DNA from: Pezicula radicicola
Lineage: Eukaryota > Ascomycota > Leotiomycetes > Helotiales > Dermateaceae
Reading direction: 5' to 3'
Length of the DNA stretch: 64,000 bases
NCBI GenBank assembly: GCA_003008705.1
Contig: PDUO01000002.1
Coordinates: 142,898 to 206,897, forward strand
Below the pieces are notes generated by a model. That model did no database searches, was not told the origin of the DNA, and was given only the letters and a program-made list of their open reading frames with translations. Positions 46,163 to 58,896 of this stretch are shown in pieces; the stretch's first letter is position 1; every line of letters begins with the position of its first letter. A program made the position numbers and the translations under genes.

Positions 46163-48268
46163 TCAATCCCTCGGCTCCATAATCCTGACTCTCTCTGGCC
46201 TTGCAATCCCTCCAACTCCAATGTTAGCCAGCTCTTTCTCCTTACCAGGCAGAGGTGAAGTCATCCGTGAAGCATCATCAGCAGAAGCAACCTCATAACT
46301 CTCATCTATGGGACTATCCCAGAACCTTCCACGCTGATTCACAACTCTGATAAACCACGGTGCAGTCCCTCCGTGTCCCTGACCTTTATACGACCAATAC
46401 TCAGCCGCATCGGCATCAGGTGGCTGAACCCTCCCACACGTCACTATGCGTGTGAATGCAATTGATGAGTTGAGAATAGTGTAGACCATAAGGCCAGCTA
46501 TGAGGCCATATGCTGCAGAGTAGGTGAAGGGCATGCAGACGATAGTTACAAAAGCAGGGAGCGCATCACCGATGTAGGCCCAGTTTATCGTTACCACTTG
46601 ACGCATCATCATACAGCCGACGATAATGAGGGTGCATCCTGTAGCCCAAGGAGGAATTGAGGCGAAAATTGGCGCGAAGAAGATAGATATCAGGAAGCAT
46701 ACACCGGTTGTGACTGCTGTAAGACCAGTTTTACCTCCTTCAGTGATGCCTGCTCCTGATTCGATGAACGCCGTGCAAGGTGAGCATCCAAACACTGAAC
46801 CAATCGATATAGTAATGGCGTCGGTACAGTACGCGAGTGTTGAACGTGGGAAGTCCCCCGTTTCAGGATCAACAACACCGGAAAAGCGTGCCATACTGTA
46901 CAGTGTAGCAGTGCAATCTACAATGTCAACGTAGAGGAACGTGAACAGAGCAAGAGCGAAATGTCCGCCAGCTTTTGAAATATCCCATTCTTGTACTGCA
47001 AGTGTGTGTTGAATCGGATGGAATGCAACAACTTTCTTGAAGAAAGCGAACAGCTCATCTCCTTCAGCTGTACGGGGAAAGTACGTAAAGGTAGTGTCGC
47101 GACTGTAGAAAGATATTAGTGGTTGTGGGATACGACAGGAAGGTTTGCATACGGCCAAGATAAAATCGAGACAAGAGATATTCCAATGATGATGGCACAC
47201 TTATATCGAAATGCCATGAGATACGATGTAACCATTCCGCCACAAATTATACCAATCCACATCTAAATAACATGTCAATTACTATCGTAGAATTGGAACC
47301 TCAGTTACTAGTTACTTACACTTGGACTCTGCATCTTATGGCTGGTGCACATTTGCGTTACCGGGTCGAGATATTCAACTGGGCATCCACCAAGGTCTGT
47401 AGGACTCACGTTCGATCCTGTGATGGCTCCAATACCAGCAGAATATGAGAGACCAATTTCAGTAAGAAACAGTCCAATACCTACGCCGCTGGCTACCTTG
47501 ATGGAGGCGGGGATGGTCTTGACAAGCCATTGACGCATGCCAATAAGTGATAAGAATACGAAGATAAATCCTTCGACAAAAACAGCCATTAGGGCCATCC
47601 TATAAGTGACTGGGCCTGAGCCGTGGTAACCAACGACTTGATATGTAAAGTAGGCATTGAGGCCCATGCCAGGACTGGGATAATTGTTAACTTGACTCAA
47701 CTTCGTAGATTTTTATAAGCTTACCCCAGAGCTACGGGAAGGTTGGTAAGAAAACCAAAAGCAATTGATCCAATTCCAGAAATTGCTGCCGTCGCAGTGA
47801 TCAAGTCGCGATTGATGCCTTCAATAATTAGCACTCATGGCCAAGACCAATATGAAAATAGCAACATACTAATCAGACATTGTGCAAAGTCAGTATCGCT
47901 AGCTGGGTAGGTACACATCAAGTCATTGGGATCACTGCTGTTGCAGACACAAGTACCACCACTGTCCGAAAGAACATTTGCCTTGAGGATGTAGTTAGCT
48001 TGGGTGAAAAGCACATGAGAATCTGTACCAACATTGACTGCGATGATATATGCCATGGTAAAGAATGTGGTGATGCCGGCTCGGAGTTCGGTGACAAACT
48101 TTGAGTTTTTCCTCTCTTTGTCCTATCAAAGGTCAGCAGGAGTCATACCATTCATATCCCATTCAAACTAACATGTCCGGAGCCATCGAGGCGAAAGACT
48201 CTTCCAAAGGTAGACTTGGAAATCTTGTAGTCTATCTTGTCAACAGTATCCCGCATTGAAAACAACAT
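46163..48268 (-). CDS. AzgA-like purine (hypoxanthine/adenine/guanine) permease
   Basis: From 48268 ([13 protein letters not shown]) the protein reads [11 protein letters not shown], then after an intron [16 protein letters not shown], a signature of the AzgA branch of the nucleobase transporters. Exons further on give [38 protein letters not shown] and, from about 47100, the [45 protein letters not shown] and GLTAVTTG blocks with the conserved CSP-T-ES-G motif. It has twelve or more membrane helices and a cytosolic tail rich in acidic residues. It imports purines with protons at the plasma membrane. Four to five short introns are required. All hallmark motifs are intact. Confidence 0.9.
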
Positions 48269-50326
48269 CTTCAAGGTTGGTCTAGATGAACGAAGGTATG
48301 AAAGATGCAAATCAAGTGCACGAGGAAAGCGAAAGGAAACGAGCAGCAGATAAGGGAGCGAATCCAGAAGCCGTTGAAAGAGATGATAGCTCAAGTCTTG
48401 GTCAAAAACGAGCGCAAGGGACGCATGGCGGGCTCGTGGTCTGGCCTCATGGAACGTGGAGAGGGCGGAATAACGGACAACAAGGGATGAGGGAGTTAGG
48501 AGAGAAGTGGTTGGGTTGGAAACCGGAGACGACATTTGCCACAAAAAAAGCAACTCTTTTCTAGCTTCATTTTCCTTATTTCCCTCATCATCAGCCTTCT
48601 ACCCCGGTAGATACTGCCGTGTTGAGGGGTGGAGTACACAACGAGATGAAAGTAGTCGCGATATATGGAGGCACTCTTCTGAATATTGACCCAAGCGAGA
48701 AGATCATGCCTCTGTCTTTCTGCAAGAAGCCGTATCCTGTACTACTAGGCACCGTGTCACAGGCAGCCGAGGAGCGGCATCGAGCGAGAGCACTTTTCCG
48801 TCGTACTGCATCGCCGTTGTACGACGACCGAAATGCAACAAAATTACTACGGATGCAAGCAGGAATGCATGGGGACCTTTTTCGCTTTTCAAGGAAATGA
48901 AAGCGTCCAACTTCGAAGAAGAATAATCAACGCAGATTAGAGTATTCCAAATGGTTAGAAGTAACTCACAAGGAAGCTGCATCGCTTACAAGTTGCGGTG
49001 TGCTATTTTATGATAGCTTTCACTGAAATGGTGCTGTATAATATCAAGGTAATATTTGAGGTGCAGGCGACGGCGTCGTCTTCTCACATTGTAAGACTTA
49101 TGATTGTTTGTGCAGCTCGCTAAGAGATGAGACTGGTTGGCGGTGCTTTCCATCGAGTTGGTGGCGCTGATACTGTACCTGAGGTAGGTACAACTTGGAA
49201 TAGATACAGCACAGAAAGGCGCACCACAGCATAGTGCAGTGCAGGAGATCATAGATGTAAGATGGCCCAGATTCCAACAGAAAGCGGTGGGGAAGATGCA
49301 TGTCAAGAGAGTATTATTGGCTGACAACAGTTCGTGGGAAGTTGCAGCTGTCAGTCCTGACTCCGGGATAGCCTGCATATATTTCACGGGAACCGAGCTG
49401 ATATTATGAAGGAGGTTGAAACTTCGGAAGACATGTAATTATATCTCATCGTGAAGGTATAGGAATGGGAACAAGAATGATAATTGATGAGATCTTTGCT
49501 TTTTTTTAGCGAGCCCCCTTGCCTGGAGATCGCTGGAACTCTAACAGATCGCCTGAAAGATGCCCCAATCAGAGTACCCGACAAGCCCACAGCAATCTAC
49601 TTGTACGCCAAAGCAGTGCGCCATACTTCGTACTCCGGACCCAACATCTCTAGCTCGCTCTTTCCCCCCCATCGTCCTCTTCCCCTCATCGTCCTCTTCC
49701 CCCCCATCGTCCTCTTCCACCTCTAGCATCTTCTCATCAATTTAATATAAACTTCACAAATGCGATACATCCCTTGCGCCTGCCTTGAATTAGTGCATGC
49801 ATGCATCTGCGTCGGGGCAATTACCATCGTGAAAAGTATGGCCATGCTACATGCTACCCCATTCCTATTGGTGTTGGTTATTACCACTCAGGAACAGCTC
49901 AAAAGACTTCTCTCTTCTTGCACAAGATTCGAAGGCTTGCGCAGTACAAGTGCTACGGCATAGTGCAGCAACAATAGCCTCATGCAACGCAACCTTTGCC
50001 GCTACCACTTCGGTCAACACTTCGTACTATAAGCTCAAGGAGCCAAGAATTATTACACCAATCTCTTTGCAATTCCCCGACGACGAAAGTTAGGAAACAC
50101 AATTCCTCATGCCGGCGTGGGACGAACCTTGTCCTGCATGTCTTACTGTGCACCTCGAGTGATGTGTTGGTCAGTCGAGTGAATGGTTAGAATTGCTTTT
50201 GGTCGTCTTCTTACTGGAGTCCCATATCTGGGATATCCATCTGGCTCTCACTCTTAACTCCCGATTACCACCAACCTCTGCTCGCCGTTTTCTTCCTGCA
50301 TCTCACGTTGAAAGCACGTCGACATC
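48269..50326. other. Intergenic, no supported gene
   Basis: About 2 kb between divergent genes, with one C-rich minisatellite (listed separately). Short frames only. Confidence 0.5.
49664..49721. repeat. Minisatellite, about 18-bp unit (CATCGTCCTCTTCCCC)
   Basis: Three tandem copies of CATCGTCCTCTTCC separated by runs of C or CCCT. Upstream of a gene starting at 50327, so possibly a length-variable promoter tract. Confidence 0.8.
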
Positions 50327-52560
50327 ATGTTTGATGTATCTTGGAGCGACCCGGAGAGGGAGACCGTGGGCCAGCGTAAAGAACGAAAAGAGAGGGAGGC
50401 CAGTGGTCTTCAATCTAGCGGTTCCTCCATTCGCAGTTCTAAATCATCAAAGTCAAATGATTCTCAGGCACGCCAGGCAACCCGAGTATCTCTCTTGACC
50501 TTCCTCAATGGTAGTAGAAAAGATGTCACCACCAGCAACAAGAAGGATTCTCTCCGCAGAAGTAATTCCTCTTCCAAACAACATGCCAGAGTTCCGAGAC
50601 CAGAAAGCGATGACAGCAGAAGGTACTCTTGTTTTACCGAGAAGACTGAGACGTCGATACAAGATTCATTACAAGATGACCTCTCTGAACCATCTACTCC
50701 AAAGGCTGTCGGTGATGGATATTACATGACACCACCTGACAATCATAGGAATGAGAACCGTCTGTCCATACAGTCGAGTCCTACTAATGATGGTATGTGA
50801 TCTTTCCTTGACCCATCCGCCTTGTTAACACATGCCAGGGTCTATTTTCTCAGGCCGAACAGGACGGTCATTCGCAACAACCACATCTTGGGGTTCAGTC
50901 ATCGAGTCCTCCAGAAAGCCAAGTCTTGTCCAGCCTCTAAGTCCGAAATCTTTTGTTACTCAAACGACCGAGGTCACAGTGTCATCGACTGACAGTACAC
51001 ACTCTCACTCAGGCGAAGAACAAGTAGCTACCTACGTACATATTTCTTCACATGGCAATTATCCTATTGAGGTGAATCGGCCATCATCAAGATTGTAAGT
51101 GTTTCGTCAACTATGAATGATTACTTCTAACATTCTCAGATCAACCTCGCCTGCTCCTTTCAATGGAGGCAATGGACATGGGTCATCCGAAACATTGTCT
51201 ATCGCAGAAGAAGAAGCCCTACTCGAGCTACGTAACTGGCCAAATTGGAAGCCTCCCGAGTCATGGGATAATGGAGAAGGGCAAACACTTCCAGCATTGC
51301 CAACAATCCACTCTCGTTCAACCCTCTCTTCACCCACTCCAATCTCACCAATCTCATCACCTTCAATACTACAATCATACTCACCAATCCCTCCACTATC
51401 ACCACCGCCACCTTCATCACCACTCCCCAGTCTCCCAAAACATTCCCTATCGACCTCAACCAAACGATCTCGTCGAAAAGCAACCAAACCAAAGGACATT
51501 ACCATTTCTTCGACTCGTCCTTCTGAGCTGTCTCATTTCCAAAAGAGTATCCGACTCAAGGAAGCCGCAACGCCCAAGATAATGCTAGAGCGCTTGAAAG
51601 AAGAATGGATGGTTAACGCCGACGCTTCCATGTATCGCGAGCTTGAGTTGGAGAAGCAGCTATGGATGCTTACAGCTCTTCGTGCTGAAAACAGAGATCA
51701 TGAAATGCAGGGGACTTTATATGAAGAGGATGGCCTGATTGAAAGTAGACCGGGCACCATAACTTCAAGACCTGAAAAGATACTATCTCTCTATGAGAAC
51801 CATGGTAAGTCAGAAGCCCATAAAATGAAAACCCCCTATCCAAGCTCACTGCGATACTAACAATATACGCACAGCAAATGCATCCTTCCTCTCAGCATTA
51901 AACCCAACCTCGGAACTCCACCACCTCTCAACCTCCCCCCTAACACCAAGCTACCTCTCAACAACCAACCTCCACCCCCTCTACACACCCTCCCATACCC
52001 TAGTACTACCCTACCCCCCTTCAACATTCGCACAAATCCACTCCTTCCCCCTCTCATCAGGCCTCCTCCCATCAAGTTCAATCCCACAAGTCCTGCACGA
52101 CATCCACCGCTGTCTCCTAAACACTGGAAAACTACATCTCACAATCATCGACCCCTCACCATCCCCATCAACAACCGGACCCAGACTACGCGAATGGTTA
52201 GAAACGCATTTAATCACGAATCTAGAACGACAATTCAGATGTTTAAATCCAAGTCGATTGTTTCCGCTTTGGCTTTCGGATGCGGGACTTAGGGCTGAAG
52301 GGAGTACGATTCAGAAAGTTAGGTTTAGGGCTGTTGTTGATGGGGATGGGAGTGTTGTTGGTGTTGGTGGTGAGTGTCATGGTATGGGTGTTGGCGAGGA
52401 GTTGAGGTCTGTTGTTGGAAGGATGTTGTGGAGGGAGATGTGGGGGAGTTGGGTTGAGGGGGAAAGGTGGTGGTGGGAATGTGCTGAGGTCGTTGAGGAG
52501 TGTAGACGGATGGGGACGGCTTGGGAGTATTTTGTTATTGAAGCTGTGAAGGAACCTTGA
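50327..52560 (+). CDS. Large protein with C-terminal methyltransferase-like domain
   Basis: Four exons (50327-50792, 50839-51094, 51140-51804, 51875-52560) in one frame give 690 residues. The first about 350 residues are Ser/Pro/Thr-rich and probably disordered. A helical stretch follows (KIMLERLKEEWMVNADASMYRELELEKQLWM). The last about 220 residues have SFPLSSGLLPSSSIPQVLHDIHRCLLNTGKLHLTIIDPSP, which resembles the central and C-terminal part of a class I SAM-dependent methyltransferase (hydrophobic strand, G-x-L, D-P), but the glycine-rich SAM loop is not evident. I would call it a methyltransferase-like protein of unknown substrate, perhaps inactive. The last exon switches from C-rich to G-rich on the coding strand at about 52260. 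Confidence 0.7.
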
Positions 52561-53411
52561 ATGTTGGGTTTGGGAAGTGGAGTGAAGTGATGATGGTGTT
52601 GGTAGGTAGTGAGGTTTGGGTTGGGTGGTGTTGTATGATAATACATAGGTTAGTGGTAGCTTAAAATGGTGTTGCTTTGAATTATACTACATCAGTGCTT
52701 ATATATATTATCTTCATTTACTCTTAGGTAAAATTAGTAGATCTACAAGGTTGACAAGAACATGTTATCCTGAGCTACTGCTAAGGAAAGTCTCAACGTT
52801 TCATCAACGATGGACAACCTTGCTTCAATATAAATAGGCCTTAGCATCTCCTGCCTTGCCAATACAGTTCAAGATGCCATCGTCTTTATAAAGGTTGTGC
52901 AGTACTAAATATCATTCCACCAATTGGCCTACAAAATAATGATGAACACCATCACAGCACTCAAAATCACCCACTATTTAACTTCCACGAGATACGTGCA
53001 TGTCAAAAGACATAACGGGAAGGGCGCATTTCAGCCAAGCATCTGGCCTCCAACATTGGTGGAATTAAGGAAGTCAACCCCGTCCATTACTTAGATTTCT
53101 AGAACGGCTTATGGAGGAGTTGTACTGGATAGTTGTGAGCATAAATCACGTGTTTTGTCATAAATCATGTGTTTTGCCGTATATCCTCATTTCATCACTA
53201 TCATTTTATCGATTCCATGACAGAATCCCTACCCTGTATGACATCAAGGTAGGTACAGTAGTATTTTTGAGGGGAAGTTTAGTAATATAGCAGAAAGTAC
53301 AGCTGTAAGCACTACTGAAGATATAAACAAGAGCTCTTTACCGTTTCTACAGAACAGCACTCCTGAACTAGATATTTAGGTCCCACATACTGTAAGCAAG
53401 TAAAGCAACAG
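52561..53411. other. Intergenic, no supported gene
   Basis: A spacer between two genes on the same strand. Near 53145-53175 a short near-duplicate (ATAAATCACGTGTTTTG / ATAAATCATGTGTTTTG) is seen. Confidence 0.55.
53322..53327 (+). promoter_or_regulatory. TATA-like box upstream of cupin gene
   Basis: TATAAA about 97 bp before the ATG at 53419. It supports transcription starting just upstream of that ATG. Confidence 0.4.
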
Positions 53412-54008
53412 TTACACAATGTCCACGACTTCAACGCCCCACCCAACGCCCTCAGGGACCCCAACCGCTTCATCACAGATACAAACACCGATAGCAAAGC
53501 CGTCTTTTCCTCAACCATCCCTGACTCCCTACCTGTCGTTAAGAATCTAAACGGTGCACTTTTCAGGCTTGGATACATCACGGACCGACCACCCGTATCT
53601 CTCCAACCAGGCGATAACAATAACGTCAACAACGACAACGACAAGGACAATGACATCAAAACCTATGCTAAGTACCTGGAGAACCCACCCGGACTCCTTG
53701 TACCAGGCGGCGGGGCAGTGGTATGGTATATTGACACACCACCCGATTCAGCCAGTCCTCTCCATCGCACCGTGAGTCTGGATATTGTCGTCCAGTTGGA
53801 AGGCGAGGTCGAGTTGCTGCTAGATAGTGGGGAGACGAGGCTCTTGAAACCGGGTGATTTGACGATTCAGAGGGCTACGATGCATGCTTGGAGGAATCCT
53901 AGTAAGACACAATGGTCGAGGATGTTGGGTGTCATGTCTGAGTGTAAGCCGGTTGAGATTGGGGGTCAGAAACTTGGTGCTGAGTTTCCCTCAGTCGGCG
54001 AGTCATAG
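53412..54008 (+). CDS. Cupin-domain protein, 5' end unresolved
   Basis: The body is one clear open frame: DPNRFITDTNTDSKAVFSS, GYITDRPPVSLQPGD, an Asn/Asp-rich insert (NNVNNDNDKDND), ENPPGLLVPGGGAVVWYID, SPLHRTVSLDIVVQLEGEVELLLDSG, LLKPGDLTIQRATMHAWRN and the end SVGES. The LHR-x..E-G-E..PGD..QR.TMHAW pattern is a metal-binding cupin as in many fungal small cupins. The frame has no ATG between an upstream stop (53364) and the body. The only nearby ATG, at 53419, lies in the +1 frame and would need a one-base change to enter it. Either a tiny upstream exon ends at an acceptor (CAACAG at 53411) or a frameshift has occurred. It resembles the cupin at 28648-29389. Confidence 0.68.
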   Translation, partial: LHNVHDFNAPPNALRDPNRFITDTNTDSKAVFSSTIPDSLPVVKNLNGALFRLGYITDRPPVSLQPGDNNNVNNDNDKDNDIKTYAKYLENPPGLLVPGGGAVVWYIDTPPDSASPLHRTVSLDIVVQLEGEVELLLDSGETRLLKPGDLTIQRATMHAWRNPSKTQWSRMLGVMSECKPVEIGGQKLGAEFPSVGES

Positions 54009-54117
54009 TCTGCGTATAATAAGGTATTGTAGTGTTAAAAATATTTGGATGGAAGTCCCAAGAGAATACCTGGAATGCAAATACCTTTAAGTTTTAAGCT
54101 GGCAATCCCATGCTACT

Positions 54118-55944
54118 TTACTGTACCACATCCAGTACCCTCCTCCTCCTAACCTTCACTCTAACACCCCTATCCAACCAAAGTCCACCCTGTTTCCCAT
54201 CCCCAACCTCCACCTCAGGCCGTCCTCTCGCTTCAAAAACACTCTCAACAACCTCCATTTCTAAAAGATTCATCAGCACAGCAAAACCACCCAATATTTC
54301 GTTCGTAGCAAAGTGTCTTCCAGGACATAGATTCTGTCCACCCCCAAATGCACGCATTGCCTGGGATTGGAGTTTTTGATTCTTCGTTTCTTCGTCGGTT
54401 GGTTTCGAAGGTGGTGTCTGTGATGGTGTGTTTGTGATAGTGTCTGGTTCGAGGAACCGGGAAGCGTTGAATTGTTCGGCGTTGGGCCAGATTTTGGGAT
54501 CCAGCTGTAAACTTCGGGCGTGTACCATGACGATATTTCCTTTCAATAATAAATAGTCACCTACTTTCGTGTCCTGCTGCACGACTCTTACGCATGGTGA
54601 ACTCGTTGTCCAGCGATATACTTCTTGAAGTAGCGACTTGAGACGAGGCTGTTTGAGGAGGGTGGGAATATCAATCTTTGTGGGATGCTTCAGTGAAGGC
54701 GTTGCAGATTTGATTTCAGTTAGGAGATGCGGGAAGAGAGTGGGAATAGTTAGGGCTTGAACTGCGAGCCAGCTTGCACAGGGAATTGCGTTCGCATTTT
54801 GTCTGTTTATCTATTAGCAGTAGTGTGTAATATATGGAAATGTACGGGGAGTAAGGAAGGAAATACCCCCAGAACAACGCAAGTTGTAATGCAGCTCTGC
54901 CCCTCGCACTAAGCCCATACTCCTCAGAAACACCAGCTCTTTCGCGAAGGAACTTAAGTCCCCAGAACGAATCCCATTCAACATCACTATCCAGATTAGT
55001 CTCCTGTGACTGTGTCTTCGCTTCCTTTTCCCACATCTCAAATTTCGCCAATGCCTCTTCCCTCGCTCTGAAAGCCGCAGGGAAGATACCCCATTCAGCT
55101 AATCCTGTCACAAGTAATTGAACCTGAGGATCAAACTCCCACATCCACTCTGCTACATCTGGCCAAATATTGAGGATATTGCTTCCAAATAGACTCACAA
55201 TAGAAGCCAGTGTCCATTGGTTCTTGATAAAATCTACTAGTTCTAATTCCTGCCACTCGAAACTCGATTCCTGGTCTGCAGGAAACTGGGTGTTTATTCC
55301 GTTAGTGAAAGTATCGATAAAGACTGCCGTCATTCTATCCAAGGAATCTCCTCCCATGAGATTTGAGGCACTCATATGATGTAGTTTCGAGAGGATTCCT
55401 GGTTTCTCGTCCTCTTTCCCTTCTAAATCAGAAGATCTCTCTTTCGAAGCACTATCACAAGTTCCTCTTCGGATGATTTCCATATCACTTTCGTCACATC
55501 CGAATGCAGACGAGACAGCTAAAACCAATGGATCGAAAGCAAAGTTTTTTGATTGTCGGAAGATTTGTGATGCGTGAGCTGTATCTGTGACCAGGTACAA
55601 GTATCGGCCTGCTAAAAGAAGAGTTGTAATACCATGATCTGGGAATTTACTTCTAGGGCCAGATGTAAGCTTTTAACCTCTTCCATGAGGGTGATTGAAG
55701 GAACATGCTTTACTTGTTCAACAAGACCACTGTTATCTTTCAAAAAAGGAATCGCATGTCCAAGCCAAGGGATTCCTGAGCGTACAAGAGGAGGATGATC
55801 ATGTGGTAAACGAGTAAGATATCTTATTTTCCGCGCGATTACCCATATGACAACAAGAAGCAATACAACAGTTGCTTCAATCCAAGTGTGTGGCAACACT
55901 GGAAAGCTTGTGTCTAACGCTTCAAGGGTCGTTGTTTGTGACAT
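54118..55944 (-). CDS. Cytochrome P450, CYP7/CYP8-like
   Basis: From 55944 (MSQTTTLEAL) a membrane anchor (VLLLVVIWVIARK) leads to PPLVRSGIPWLGHAIPFLKD. An intron (GTAAAG..AAAAG, about 44 nt) leads in frame to SKFPDHGITTLLLAGRYLYLVTD. A long exon follows (FRQSKNFAFDPLV, MGGDSLDRMT). The I-helix, split by an intron after LALFWG, reads QNANAIPCASWL without the usual AG.[DE]T[ST]. ExxR is EVYR (LLQEVYRW), the PERF-like motif is NASRFLEP, and the heme loop is FGGGQNLCPGRHF with the Cys. Loss of the I-helix acid/alcohol pair occurs in CYP7/CYP8-type enzymes such as prostacyclin synthase, hinting at isomerase or unusual chemistry. Length and order are complete. A start 10 codons further upstream (55974) is possible. 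Confidence 0.87.
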
Positions 55945-55974
55945 GGCTAAAAATGAGAGTATCTCTGAAAACAA

Positions 55975-56874
55975 GGGAAGAGATTAAGGGAAGGGCGAGT
56001 GCCACAATTCACCACAGCTGCCTGTCAACAATATGAATACAATTGAGTGATCTTTTGAAAACGTTGATAATCCACCAGATCATAGAGCTGGAATTATTGT
56101 TCCCCTCACTAAGCTAACCTTGAAACGGGAAGCTGGTACTAGTAGCGTCCCGTTGTGCCACGTGATTGACGTAACTAGAATATCCTAAGTAGGTTGGAAG
56201 CTGGCTGGATACATTCTATGGTTGGGTATTGAAGCTGAAAAATATTACGTTGGAAAGTCCCCGGGTGTGTGTTTAAGAAGGAAATATAACTAGCATCTAC
56301 GTTTATAGTACACCGATAAGGAGACATCTTATAAAATATGTATTTTCTTTTCATGGTTCGAGAGTGACCAAGACCGGGTTGAAGTCGTCGCAGATACAGT
56401 TGAAAGGAAATGAAGGGACAGAAAAAGAAGAAGGCATCAGACACAAATAAGCGGCTTGGCATGCTGACCTGCAAGTGATTGAGTTGCTCTTTTAAAGGCA
56501 GATGGCTCGGGCTCATTCAGTTAAGCATTATGGTCCCATCGACTAGCCGAAAAAGTAACTAGACCAAAAACTCCGAGGTGAGTGTTGGTGGATACTGTAA
56601 GTATTGCTAGCAAGTAAGACAATGCGTTCGAGTAGGTGCGGTCTCTTCATTCGCCTACTCTAAGTGTTGGTACCAAAATCATAATCATCCCCTGAGCTGA
56701 TCAGAGATATTGACGGGACAGAAGAGCTTCACATACCCTCTTCGTTCATAAAAAGAAATCTCCCATTGATAATTAACTACCTTCATGACCGACCATTTCT
56801 CCCTGTCCATCAACGCCAATCCTAAAGCAAGGTATCATATCTCCAGTCATGCTCCTGCCATGCTCCTACTCTGA
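55975..56874. other. Intergenic, no supported gene
   Basis: Spacer between the P450 start and the kinase stop. It probably includes the kinase 3' untranslated region. No gene seen. Confidence 0.6.
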
Positions 56875-58148
56875 TTAATATACCGCATAACCTCCCTGTT
56901 GCACAACTCCTGGTTGAGGGTATCCCATGCCTGGTTGCTGTGGATGTCTGATTTGTCCTAGATCGTGGAACCATGGATGTTGCAGAGCATCATGTGCACT
57001 AATCCTCAACTCTGGTCTCAACTGCAACATTCTTTGAAGAAGATCGATTCCGCTGGGGTCTATTTGTGGTAAGATGGCGCGCAGATCCTGAGTGGCATAC
57101 ACTTGGAAATTCTGCTTGTATTCGGTGTACTGCGAAATGCCAGGCCATGTCCGTTCCGAGGGCGTACCCATGATTCGGAAAATACGAACCAGCTGGTCCT
57201 CATTGGTAGTACCTGGGAAAAGGGGGCGACCAGTATACATCTCCGCCATAATACAACCTGCAGACCAGATATCAATGCTAGTGTTGTATGTCCGGCTGCC
57301 CAAAAGAACATCTGGTGCTCTGTACCATAGCGTGACAACTTCGTTCGAGAATGTGTTGACAGGAATACCAAACGCTCTCGCCAGACCAAAATCGCCCAAC
57401 TTCAAGTGTCCCTTGTTGTTGATCAGGAGGTTCTGGGGTTTGAGATCGCGATGCAAGACTCGATTTGAGTGGCAGAAGTCGATACCGAGCAGGAGTTGGT
57501 GCATAAAAGACTTGATGGTAACGGGATTGATTGCGCCTCGATCGCCTTGTGTGTCCATGTACTTCTTCAAATCCTGATCCATGTATTCAAAAACAAGCAT
57601 GAGCTTATTCTCTGTATGGATCACATCATGCAGCCGGACGATGTTCTCATGCTTCAACTCCTTCATCAACGATATCTCCCGGATTGCTGTTGACGGTGTG
57701 CCCTCCTCCGAATCCAGATGAATCTCCTTCAAGGCTACCAGTTCTCCCGTCTGGCGATTTCGTCCTTTGAAGACCTGGGTATGTTAATACGAGTCGACTG
57801 TACATAGAGGTGGTTGACGAGGAGCAAGGTCTCTAAAGTGGTGCAGGGTATATTGGTGGTAGGTATGAGGAGGCTTCTTACTGTTGCATATGTTCCCTAG
57901 ACTCTGCATATCAGTATCTCCGCCAGAAATGCGGGAAAGGAGAAACTCACCTCTCCTAGTTTCTCCAGCTGTTGGAAAGAACTTGGGTGCTGTACACAAA
58001 GGTTAGATGTGTGATTTACAAGCCAGTCATCGAAAGGAGGAGCCATCTCAAACAGGGGCATGGTTCCCCAGGTCACAGCCCCAACTTTGGAGCAACGTTG
58101 GCATGCCTACAACAGGAAATAGGGTAAGATGCGTACTCTCTTGTCCAT
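56875..58148 (-). CDS. PHO85: Cyclin-dependent kinase, PHO85 type
   Basis: Four exons (58148-58137, 57989-57951, 57896-57882, 57774-56875) give 321 residues beginning [28 protein letters not shown]. The glycine loop GEGTYATVF is split over three exons, with GTYAT on a 15-nt micro-exon. [28 protein letters not shown] contains the catalytic Lys and the PSTAIRE cyclin-binding helix that marks PHO85. [20 protein letters not shown], and [16 protein letters not shown] with the T-loop complete the active site. The C-terminus is Gln/Gly/Pro-rich. It governs phosphate and nutrient signalling and morphogenesis with various Pcl-type cyclins. Orthology to PHO85/PhoA is well supported. The start codon lies in a 12-nt first exon. 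Confidence 0.93.
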
Positions 58149-58896
58149 CTCGACTGTTCCCTCTGATGTCGCAAGGCTTGCTATGCTAATTGTACTTGGA
58201 AGGGACGCAGGCAATAGGCGCTGGGCGGGAGGCGTAGGAGGGAAAGTGCGTTGTGCGAGAGTGGGACGGATGCCGTTCGCAAAAAGAATGGACGACGGCG
58301 ACACACAGTGCTTCAAGATACTGTATGGGTCGTTGGTGTGGGACGAGGAAGAGGAAGAGGAAGAGAGGAGCATATGAGTCGACGGAAGGGGGAGTTTTGG
58401 CGTTGCGTCGCAGTGATGAGTAACTGGAGATGCGACGAACGATAAAAGGGCCAGGAGGACCCAAAGACTGGTTGGTGGTTGGTGGCTGACCTGTTTTTGG
58501 CGGGGCTTTTAATAGAGCCTGAAGAGCCTGAAGCAGCCCGAAGCCCAGAGTCAATATTGCGCCGCATCCAGGCCAAACTTCCAGCGGCGCTTATGATAGG
58601 CCCAGCAAATAAACAACGACACCGGATTAATGGTTGATCCTCACCTCAATCTAATCGGCGCAGCCTAACTTTGTACAGTAAGTGTAATAAGGCAGCGCTA
58701 TGTACGCGGGGTCGACTGTCGACCTCAGAATGACCTGTACGCACGAAACCTAGGTACTCTTGTACAACTCAGTCCACTTCATAACACCACAATACCACAA
58801 CCACTCTATAAATCCTCTGTCTTCTCGTCCTCTCTCTGAGCATGATAACAACTCACACAGTGAATTCTGCCTGCGACTAACTTGGCAGCCATCACC
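58149..58896. promoter_or_regulatory. Divergent promoter region of kinase and septin-like genes
   Basis: A 748-bp gap between head-to-head starts. It includes an AAGAGGAAGAGG-type purine tract near 58347-58368. No gene. Confidence 0.45.

Noticed and set aside
51107..51505. 132-codon frame antisense within the methyltransferase-like gene
   Set aside because: Composition mirrors the Ser/Pro-rich sense frame; shadow frame.
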